The notes beneath the pieces were generated by a model. The model was not told the DNA's origin and did not search any database. It was given only the letters and a program-made list of their open reading frames with translations. Positions 50,121 to 60,700 of a stretch of 64,000 nt of DNA are shown here, piece after piece; within the stretch, counting starts at the first letter, position 1, and each line of letters starts with the position of its first letter. The stretch lies in the NCBI RefSeq assembly GCF_905475395.1, contig NC_058338.1:76953435-77017434 (forward strand), read 5' to 3'. Source of the DNA: Chrysoperla carnea (taxonomy: Eukaryota > Arthropoda > Insecta > Neuroptera > Chrysopidae). Made by a program: the position numbers and the translations under genes.

Positions 50121-52558
50121 TGCTGACCTAAACTTTTGAGACATGTCATTTACTCAAAATGTGGAGACTGCAATGAACACAAAATAAGCGGAAAATAAAT
50201 TGTATTAGTTCTTATTGAGCATGCTTTTAGTAATAAATATAATAAAAATTATTCATTGACTTTTATCCTCAAACGAATATTATACGGTTATGCCAGATAT
50301 CTGCCGAACAGTTACTTCATTGTCTATTTTTAAATTGGACGCCCATGTTTCATAGCTCCGAGTTTTTAGGGCTTTATGGTACAGAATACTTCCAAACTAG
50401 GACGATTAGGATGCATAAATTAACAAAATTTGATAGAAACCTTCTAACTAAAGTGCAAAATACTTTCACAGGCCTTAGCGAGAAAGTAACACAAATTGTT
50501 AGCTAATAAAAAATGTTAAATAATTTTTTCAACCTGAATTATTGCTTTAATATTTCCAAATACATTATATCTTAAATAAAAATTCAAAAAATTTCATTAA
50601 AACCGACGAAACGACGTTAATAAATATCCAACGTCAATAAAAATATCGATAATTACTGAATATTAAAAGAAAATTTGTTATAAAATAAATTAAAGAAATG
50701 CATACAAACCTTCAAACAAAATCAGCACAAAGTAGAACAAAATATCACACAAAAATAGAATAATTTCACACTTTTTAAATAAATAATTTCATGTATCTAT
50801 CTGTTGTCGTGTTTAAGAGTATTATGATCTTTATATAAATGTTAGTTAACAAATAAACCATATAAAATCTCAATACCGTTAATAATTTATCTTTATGCTG
50901 GCTACTGAGTGTTTGAACTAACCGTTTTTGTTGTTCGCTGTCTATAGAATGTAAACAAACAAGCAAAACGCATTTGATTGAAATACAGCAATAAATGTAA
51001 TTTTTATATATCAGAGTAGTACCTGCGTATTTTTACCTTTATATTAAAACTAGTTATCGGTCCAGAAAGCTGGCAGAGATAGACATGTCGTTGGTGATCA
51101 AGAAATAGCAAAGTTACTTAAGGAATATTAAAATAGTTAAAAGTTACTTAAGATAGTTAAAGTCAAGTCCATAAAATCATCCGCTTATACTCGTGCACTA
51201 TTTGTGACAACAGTGCACAATACTTAGACATTGTATCCATACATTGACCAATTATACACAGCTACAAATTTATAAATATTTGTTTTTGAAAAAAATGGTA
51301 AGAACCGTTTTCGAAATATATAGAAACGTATCAATTTTTTCTATACCCGATATACCTCCAGCATATTAATTATGCACCTTTTGATTGCTAATATCTCATT
51401 CCTCAAACGGTGAATTTTTTTAAAATTAAATACAGAATACTTTTATTAATCTTTATATTTCATATTTATCTTATATTTCAATGGATCAGAAAAATCATTT
51501 TACAAGTGAGCTGCCTTAGTCGATCACTAAACGATAATGATAATGTTTAAACTGATTTATATACCTAAGCTAATTTTTCTTTTTTGTGGTTTTTCCCCAA
51601 CTACGAACAATCACAAAAATCAATTTTTTTTTAAGTTTGTTTTTTTTTTCATTCCGAGAAAAATATCTGGAAACGAAAATTTATTTTATTCTTAGTTCGT
51701 TACTACACAAATGTTACGACATTGCAATCGCGTTTCTATCGAATAAGTGTACAATCGATAGTATGCGACTGCTTTGTGGACAAATATTACCTAAGCAACG
51801 CCTGCTGTTTGCACTCCATTACTGGAAATCAAATTTCAAAAATAAAAATTTGGTTGTTATTTTGTATTTAAGATATCAGCGTTTTCAAATGTAAAGACAA
51901 GCCTATACAAGATGGATCTGAGTAGCTCCTTTTCTCGCTTCCGACTCGGAGAGGATCGGAAAGTATTTCAGAATCAACTTAAATGGATAGAAATAATTTT
52001 CGATGCCTTTGATCACTTGAGCATTTGTAGACATACCAATATTATTTACATCAATTTTCATACTTTCAATTAGGAGAAAACTTCTATAACTCTTAGAAAA
52101 TTAACACAAAAAACTTGGAAATACCTTGGAATCCATGCTGATCCAGTTACCTAAAGGTAACCAATTTGGAAAGAGGTTTCTAAAGTGATTTCAATTGAAC
52201 GAAGAAGCACGTATAAGCATTTTTTTTGCAATACATCACTATCAGTTTTGGATTAATTCGTGCATACAATAAAAGTATATTATTAACTTAATGGACTAAT
52301 AATCTGTATTAAATCAAGTCAATTAAGATAGCTACTTTCAATATCTTTTTCAACAACAAAAAAATTAAAACTGAATACATTTCATTTTTATTACAGATAA
52401 GTTTGATGAATAGTGAAATACAAATTAACTTAACCACAATATAATTATAAATATTTACCACAAAATAATTGTGTCTTTTCTCTAATCTCTAATCTTTTTA
52501 GATACGCAAATTCTATTATTTTCATGTTCATAAATTTGTTTCTATTTTTGGGAATGAA
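50121..52558. other. Intergenic, no supported gene
   Basis: A 102-codon ORF at 51586-51894 (+) is the longest open stretch here. It is rich in F, L and K, with no domain or splice context, and is left uncalled. TACTTAAG.ATA.TAAA.TAGTTAAA words repeat near 51112-51160. Confidence 0.35.
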
Positions 52559-52849
52559 GTCGCCCTATTAGCTCAGTTGGTTAAGGCGTAACCAATTCCG
52601 TCCGCGTTATACATAGGGTAGCGGGTTCGATTCCCACCGCCGAAACAAAATTAATTTAATTAATAGTTGTCATGGGCTGGTGTAGTGTATGGTATATGCA
52701 TGAAGGAGATGCACTCAGCCTCTGAAATTGAGGAGTTGATGAATGAAGTTATCAGCGGATAGGTGGTAAAACACATATATGGTGTCATAATGAGCTCTAT
52801 AGCCTGAGTGTGTCCTTCGTGGACAGCCAATATAATCTAACCTAACCTG
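52559..52849 (+). mobile_element. tRNA-derived SINE
   Basis: The RNA polymerase III box A (TTAGCTCAGTTGG, 52568-52580) and box B (GGTTCGATTCC, 52624-52634) are near-consensus, but the acceptor-stem halves do not pair and the spacer is too long for a tRNA. An unrelated body follows and ends with CCAATATAATCTAACCTAACC. A truncated inverted copy of this body lies at 53019-53170. Confidence 0.75.
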
Positions 52850-52889
52850 GAAATGAAAACTATAATTTACTCACTTTGATCTCTTTCAG

Positions 52890-52921
52890 AATTGCAGAAA
52901 CAATGAAACTGTTCAGTTTAG
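52890..52921 (+). CDS. Possible first coding exon (signal peptide start)
   Basis: A consensus acceptor (TTTGATCTCTTTCAG) is followed by 32 nt containing ATGAAACTGTTCAGTTTAG, then a consensus donor GTGAGT. It would encode MKLFSL and leave phase 1. The layout, an acceptor a few nt before an ATG, is the same as in the two secreted-protein genes. The continuation could not be traced: the next candidate exon at 54640 reads in phase 0, so another exon would be needed. Confidence 0.3.
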
Positions 52922-53018
52922 GTGAGTTAATTTTCCCGTGTATACCACAACCAAATTTTTCAAGGCACAACTGATTAAGTGATGGCTTACTATGAAAAGT
53001 AAAGGTCTCCAAGTGATA

Positions 53019-53170
53019 GGCTAGGCTAGGTTAGGTTATATTGGGTCTCCAGTGACACGCTTAGGCCCTAGAGTCTATTGAATTCTATGCGTTTTACCAC
53101 CTTTTCCGCTGATAATTTTACTTATCAGCTCTTTATTTATTTGAGAGGCTGCGTACACCTCCGTGATCGG
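53019..53170 (-). mobile_element. Truncated SINE, inverted
   Basis: On the minus strand GCAGCCTCTCAAATAAATAA, TTATCAGCGG and GGTGGTAAAAC lead to CCCAATATAACCTAACCTAG, matching the body and 3' end of the SINE at 52559-52849. The tRNA-like head is missing. It overlaps the uncalled ORF 53078-53296. Confidence 0.7.
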
Positions 53171-54639
53171 GCGAGAATTCTTGTTTTTATTGAGGTATGT
53201 ATGTATGTATATATATTCACACAAAAAGTGTTCATCGTGCTAAAACAAGTTTTCACTTCAATATTCTCTCATAACACACCTAAAAATTTATTATAGCCGT
53301 TTGTACATTTCTTATTTGTTAGTACCAGTTCTTTTTGGTATAAATGCCATTTTTCAACACCTACACAGAATATTTAAATGTCAAAGCGAATTTTTCGGCA
53401 GCACCTTCGTTAACAATATAAATGTTGTATAAAGACTAACTTGGACTACACAGTTTTTTGCTAATATTTCAAAGTTTTTATCACGGTCGGAAAAAATCGC
53501 ACATTAAAAACTAGACGAATCTAAAAGAGAATAATTAGCATTTTAATAATTGGTAAACATTAATAAACTTTTTGTAATAATATGTATTGAAATATTTTTG
53601 TTATTATTAATTTTTAATAACATGTTACTAATTTGTTTTGTCAACGTTCATGACTGGATACTTAGCAATAAAAATTTATTTTACTCTGAAATCATTATTT
53701 TTTTGTGGCCTTGATTTAAATAAACGTTTGTACCAGGTGTTTGGTAAAAATAAAGCAATTAATATGAATTGCCTAAATTAATAACTTAAAACTTAGAAAA
53801 GCCTATGTTTAGCAAATAATATGTAAATTCAAGCAATGCTGTTTTTCTAGCTAAGACAGGAATGAGATTGACTACTTTAAGATCAACCGGCCACACCTTT
53901 CATTTCCTAAAAACAAATTAAAATAGATTTTCTATGAAATAAAAATCGAACAATTTTGGCGCACGAAGAACCTTTGTGTCTAACTTAAAGCGAATACTTG
54001 TATTTGAATTGTTGAATTATTGTATTAATTTGAGTAAACCAGTCCCGGGCTCGAACAATTTGTCGTGGTCCTAATCTAGACACCACTCATGGCAGTTGTT
54101 AGAATCACCCAAAAGTCAACGGAGTAAGTTTATACAAATTACCTAATATCACACGAATTATTTTCGATTCAAATCAGACACGAGAGTTGAAATAAAAACA
54201 CGAAACACATTTTTCGAGTAAGAGAACATTTTATTTGTCAAAATGTGATTTTCTGTTACCATTTTTCAATGACTTAATTCTGCGAGGCACAGAAAAGTAT
54301 TTTCCAAAACTCGGATCTATACCGCGATATATATTGTACAAGCGTCCACAGATTATTCAATTTTTCAGACAATTATTCAATTTTTCAGACAATTATTCAA
54401 TTATGCAATTAGTGTCAGAAAGAAATCGATGTTCGATATTGGAGTATTGAGTCTGTTTAACGCGAGCCTTGGCTTCCGCAATTCCATGTCGTATTTATCG
54501 CAGAAGTCGCTCATAGTTTAAAAAAATTTTCTGAATTATTCTCCTCTTCTACAGAGTTTTCTCTTCTTTCAATCAAAATCCGTCTTATATCATTAGTCAG
54601 TTTGACAGTCTTGCAAAGATTCTGGTTTTCTTGGTTTAG
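53171..54639. other. Intergenic with small GC-rich islands
   Basis: About 54032-54125 is a GC-rich stretch (ACCAGTCCCGGGCTCGAACA) whose minus strand contains TTCGAGCCCGGGAC, loosely like a pol III box B. A 20-bp unit AATTATTCAATTTTTCAGAC is tandemly repeated near 54352-54400. A 37-codon minus-strand ORF starts at about 54518 (MSDFCDKYDMELRKPRLALN...). None of these is assigned. Confidence 0.35.
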
Positions 54640-57553
54640 GATTATAATGTTAATTCAAATTTATGTGAAGTGATTCTCAATGGAGGGGAAGTGAGCTACA
54701 AAATCCTACCTGTGCGTACGAACCCACTGCAACCAAAACTTGTGAGCGTATCAAAAGGTAAAATTATATTAATTGAAATCTGTAAATATAAACGACCCAC
54801 AGCAAACGCATTTAATGATTAGAATGAACAGTGTAAGAAAATAAAACAAAACTCAATTGAGATTATAACTTATTTTATTCAATATATTTATAAAAAATTT
54901 TCTAAAATTGATTAACAAACGAACTATTCTCTAATAATTTAATAACAATTTGAGTTAACTTTTTTCAATTTTATTTAATTATAATTATTTATTACTTTAC
55001 AAAGGCCTTTTTTTTATTTAAAAGACACAAGGCATTAATTTTAATTACCCAAATTGGGGAAGACTAATTAATTATAACGATATCATTATCCAAACAAAAT
55101 CATAAATTTATAAATTGACTGATTTCGATCGGAATTTTAACTTTAATATTCGCTAAAATAAATTAATTCAGTGTTCTTTTTCTCCAAACTGTTATCTCTA
55201 TATAATTAATTTTTCAAAAATGTAATGGCCTTTTCTTCAGTATTAACCAACAATCGGTTTGTTTGAAAATTGTTAGGTTTATTAAATTTTTTCTAGCTAA
55301 GAATTCTTATTAAGATCACAATTTCTACATCTAAAATTGTTACAAATGATCAGTAAAGATAAATTTTGTTCTGAAGCTGAAAATCTAGAACTTCATAAAT
55401 TTTATAATAATTAAATTAAATGTAGATCTACGAATCATTTTATGACTTAGTCTATCATAAGATTAGATATTTTTTTGTAGCTAATTCCATTTTAAAAATA
55501 AATTTTGTTTTAAAAATCGTCAGTGATTTCAAATATGATCGATTAGGAAAAAAAATCTTCCATTAAATTTCATTTTCCTTACTCGGTCAAATATGGATTT
55601 GCCTGCATTCAAAAGTTCATTGTCAGCCATAGTATATCAAAATTAATTCTAAAATCTTGAAGTACCCTGTAAAATCACGTGTCTGTTTCTTTCTAAATTC
55701 TTTCAACAAATCAAAATAGGGAAATGTGTAAAAATTTATTAATAAATTTCGACGTAGTCCAAAGGTGTCCAATTTCCATCACCGAAATATTTTAGGTGCA
55801 AAAAACATTAAACTGCAAATATTTCTGTTAATATTAGGCTTAGAGAAACTGTTAGAATAAAGAATTGTAGTAAAGAGTGTTTTCTACAATTTTGCTAATT
55901 ATAAAAAATTGTCCAATTCAATATCCACTTTCCATTTCCTACTGTGGTTGGATATGAAACAGGATGCTATATGTCTAAATTATAACTAGAAAAAACATTG
56001 GTTTTTCAATTCACCGGCGAATCACTGAAAATCGTATGCAACACAATGCCTACTTCAAAATCGATTTTTAAAATGGATCTACTATGATCTTTAATTTCTA
56101 TCTTTAATTAGAACACTCATTTGTGTAAACATATATTTGTTCGATTTTAGAAATAAGTTTTATTTCGATTTTTAAATTTTTTTTTTTTTTTATTGACTAA
56201 TAAAGGATTTAATACTGATAATTTGTTTTACTAAGCAAGTTTTGTAAAGGTTTTGCATTAAAAACTATGCTTAATTGGGAATATTGTTAAGTTTAATATT
56301 CTTATATGTAATAATTGGAATTGTATTTATGTATTTTTGGCAAGAATATTCATAACTAAGAGTAGAGTATTGATTTCATGGCAAAGTGCGTAGCATATTT
56401 TAAAGTTGCGAGTGTTTATCAACATTTAAGATAAAAAATTTAGTTACTAAAACACACTAGTTGCCTTTACAATTATATTTAGTCACAAACCTCAAGTCTT
56501 CAAACATTAAGAACAGGAGTAACGATTAAAAATATCATTTTTTTTGATATTTTTTTAAAAATTAGATCAAATCTGCCATTTTTATCAAATACTTATGGAC
56601 GGTTACAAAGCAATTACCCAACAAATCATTCCTTCTAAATAAAAACAAAACACTTTTAGCCAAGGTTCGCGCGCTCAGCTACAATCAAAATAATTTCATT
56701 GTTTAGTTTTAGAATTTTTTTTTTAAATAATTTAAATAGGAGTATTATGTAACTTAACAGTTAGAGAGTAATATAGATACTTCTTTAAAGCTTGGCGAAT
56801 TTCGTTTTTTGGTTATTAGCGATTAATTTAGTCTAAGCAAGACATTTGAGCATTATTATTTCATAATTGAAAATGTACAAAAATAACAAAATAAAGCCAG
56901 CGTACATAAAATCAGAACGGGTAAAACAGCCTGGCTGTCGAAATGTAATAATATTGAAAGACTTCCTAAGTTAATGGATCCCAACACTGCGACCAATGTT
57001 TTATTTACGATTTCTAAATAAAACGCACCTATCACTGAGGTACTTTGTTGCCCCCTTCATACCTCCTTAGTCAGCAAATATAAGAAAAATTCAACCCCAC
57101 CCCATAAGCCAGCCTACGTAATTCTTGAATGACCCCAAAGGTAACTTTCGTTATTTATTTTATATGTACGCTGATAAAGCTTTGAGTAACTTAAATATTC
57201 AAGTAATATTTAGTAGGTATACATGTGGTCAAAGAAAATTAATTTTCCAATAAAAATAAGTTACCTACTATTTTTACATTAGCACCGAATATAATTAAGC
57301 CGAAAAATTATAATTGTCTTGTGCCTATTTTTTTTTTTTTTTTTTTTTTCATTATAAATATCGTTTTTTATAAACAGTTTTTCAAAATTTTAACAATTTT
57401 TTGTTTCTTTGGTATTTATAAAAAAATATAACTTTTTTTTTTCTTAAAATATTTTAGAACTTTGTCGAATTGAATTTTATTACCAAGTTGAACATTTTTT
57501 TGGTGGATTCATTTGTGAGCCTAATGGACAATCAAATGCTTCTGAAAAACTTG
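54640..57553 (+). CDS. Candidate gene fragment, two exons
   Basis: Exon 54640-54757 follows the acceptor TTTTCTTGGTTTAG, is open for 39 codons (includes [20 protein letters not shown]) and ends at a GTAAAA donor in phase 1. Exon 57458-57553 follows AATATTTTAG, reads on in the compatible phase ([20 protein letters not shown], then EPNGQ) and ends at a consensus GTGAGT donor, again in phase 1. The joined segment is 71 residues with three cysteines and is unlike any family I can name. The intervening 2.7 kb and the flanks gave no certain further exons. The second exon lies within 200 bp of the minus-strand neprilysin exon. The phase match and splice sites favour a real gene, but chance is possible. 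Confidence 0.35.
54758..57327. other. Sequence without recognised features
   Basis: AT-rich sequence with several T-runs (for example near 56178-56192). The neprilysin C-terminal exon was searched for here and not found. Confidence 0.35.
57328..57349. repeat. T22 homopolymer
   Basis: A 22-nt T run upstream of the plus-strand exon candidate at 57458. Confidence 0.85.
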
Positions 57554-57744
57554 GTGAGTTCATCATTATACCAGTTACTCTAGAAATTTAAAAATAATCA
57601 AAATTTTCATATGACAACAAATTGAGTGGTAAAATTAATTCCAAAAATCGAAAGTCAAACAAACAAGTACATTTGGATCCAAATTGAAACAGGCTAGATA
57701 AAACAAATCTGTGAAAATAGAGTAATATGGATTATTTTGATTAC

Positions 57745-60700
57745 CTCTCTAACGATGATAATTTAACCTCAGACGGTTGATAAATACAATTCATTTGAGC
57801 AGCAATTACAAAAAACAATTGTTTCGGTAACAATGGAATACCATACAACGTTTGTGTTCCCCTTTTATCCGAAACGTCTTGTTGAAAAATTCGCCATGTT
57901 TGATAGGCCGTTTGTAAACCACCAACATCAGCCATATTTTCATTTCGTGTTGTATTCCAATCAAACTACAGAAAACATTATTTTTGAGAAAATATTTATT
58001 TCAAACAAAATCAGCGAATAGAGAACTTGGATGTTTTTAATAGTTTTTTCATGTAAAGTATTCTAAACTATAAATTCAAACGTCAATGACGTCGATACAT
58101 CGTTTTGAGCAACGCCACCGCACGGAGAAATGATAAAATAACATGCAGAATGATAAATGGTTTGTTTCTCAACTGCTTTCACTATATTATAACGTAATGT
58201 ACTATAACATAATACTATTATAATACTATTAATACTATTCCATAATAACAAACTAAAAAATGTTAATTTAGTATGATTCCGATTGGTTCACAGCCTCAAC
58301 GGATGTAAATACGGCACCACCGTTTTTTATTCAAAAATATACCTTTTTTTAAATTAATTATTAATAAAAAAAAACTGGCATTGTTAATTTTTTTTTTAAA
58401 TTTATTTAAATATACTTTAGACGAACTATTTTTTCATTTATATATGAATTTGCTGTTAAAAAAATTAGTTCTCTAGGTGTAGGTAGGTGTACCTTTGGAA
58501 AAATTAGTTAAAAACAAGGGATAAATAAAAAATTAAAACTTGTTTATAAGGTGAAAAAGGACATTAACCCTAAGACATTTTTCCATGGTCCAACCGAATG
58601 GGGTATTCTACTATTTTTGAAAAACTACTTCAAAATGTTGACTTTGCTAATAAAAAGCCACCTAAAATTTATTTCGGAAAAATACACACGCTTTCTTCCC
58701 AAAAACTTAAATTAAATTTTAAACCTTTTTTCAACTGTCAAAAACGCGAGCATCCAATTTGATGACGTAATATCGGTATCATTATACTAAATAACACAAA
58801 TAAGTTTGACAGATATATTCATAGACAACTGATTATAATAAATATAAATACTTATTATCTATGGATATATTATACCCAGCTGTCTACACTGAACTACATG
58901 ATGGTCTATGGTTCATACCGATATGACATCACAACAGGGCTTGTCCGCGTTTTAGGTCACGTAATATACAGTTTAAAAATTACGATTTTTAATTTTAAAA
59001 TTATAAAAGAAAAATGTGCTTTTATGACTTGAAATCAGAATATTTAAGTATATTTTTACATAAATTTTAACTTTTTTCAAATTTCATAATTTATTTTTGA
59101 CTAACGATAATACCCTATTCAAATCAGTGTTTCCAAAGCTACCAACTTTAAGGTAGAACTACCAATTTTAGGTATCTTTTTCAAACCTACTTCCTCGCAA
59201 GAAAATCCACCAACTTTTTCAGTTTATAAAAAATTAAAAATTTGAATATAATTCTGTGAAAATGCTTATAACTATGCCTCATAATATTATGTTTCTTTCT
59301 TTATAACGAAGATTTTATTGTTCTTTCATTGATTAAACACTTAGCGAAGAAATATTTTAAATTGTTAAATATGAGATGAAGAATCTATTTTTGGTACAGA
59401 GCGATCAAAACTGGCAAAAGGTCATTACAGTGGATTACGAAGAAAAAAATAAAGTTAAGATCTACCAACTTTTAAGCAGGATTTCCTGAAAAACTACCTA
59501 CTTTTTAAACCATATCTACCACCTAGACAGGTTTTTAATGGGCAACACTGCTAAATAACTTAAAAAAATATAAGGTAAATCTACTAACTTTTCAAAGTAG
59601 ATTGGATGGAAACTACCAACTTTTTAAATCCTATCTACCTTCTAGATATATTTTAAGTTGGGAACACTCATTCAAATGTTGCCTTAGACTCATACATACC
59701 TGATGAAACTCATCACTTTTCGAATTCTTATTTTTCAAAAAATATTTAGCATATTGCCTAGCAAAACAATCGATACGTGCTTCTAATCCCAACCGAGATT
59801 CTTGTGAAAACCATGATGTTTTTGTACCGTTTCCATCGAAATTAATACCATACAAATCGAAACCATGTAAAATTGAATGCATAAATATTGATCCAATTGA
59901 TGCATGTGCAACATATTCTGGTACATCGTCACGCAGATATGCTTGTGTTAACAATGCAATGGGAATTACTAAAAAAAAAATTATAAATTTTTATTAATAT
60001 TATAATTTTGTCTGAAAGATGACGCCATTTAATACTTACAAACAATATTTTCTTGTGGTTTATAAGCAACGTTAACTACATATGTTCGTGTTTGCCTAAA
60101 AATTTAAATATTACAAATAATAATATTATTCAGATAACAAGAAAAACCCATGAATACCACTTTGAAAGCAAAATTATGAGCCTAGGGCCCCAAATAAAAC
60201 ACAAAGGTTGTTATGACTGTCCGTTTGTTAATCTCCGAAACAATGATTAGATTTGATTATGATTTTTTTTTGTTTTATTTGAGATTTGATTTAATTGGAA
60301 TCGTATCTTATGGTTCTTAACGAAATGCTTAACGAAAACTACCTTACCTGGTAACCTAAGGTTATTTTCAGCTCTTTTTGCTACCTAGTTGTATTAGTAT
60401 ATGATAAATCATCGACTTTGGAGCTATAAAGTAGGTTGCTTGAAAACTTGTAAATTCTAGTTTTGGAATCTATTGTTCAAAAATTTTTATCAACCCTTGC
60501 CGCTTTGTACGGAGGGTTGAAAGGGTGAGAAATGTTATCCCGAAATTTTATATGAAGTTTCGAAGCGTACCAAAATTTTCAAAAATTATTTTACAACAAA
60601 TTTGCTAAAATCACTGGAAAGCTTGTTTATTTTTCATAAAAACAACTAGGTACAAGAAATTACCATACAAGCTTCTGAAATAATCGTCGCAATATAATTT

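Noticed and set aside
51586-51894. 102-codon plus-strand ORF
   Set aside because: Low-complexity, F/L/K-rich, no domain or splice context; plausible by chance in AT-rich DNA.
52559-52646. tRNA gene suggested by consensus A and B boxes
   Set aside because: The acceptor-stem halves do not pair, the spacing is too long, and a SINE body with a repeated 3' end follows.
55500-55660. Minus-strand frame [20 protein letters not shown] as the missing neprilysin C-terminus
   Set aside because: It lacks the conserved cysteines and the terminal C..W of M13 proteins, and has no suitable acceptor in the required phase.
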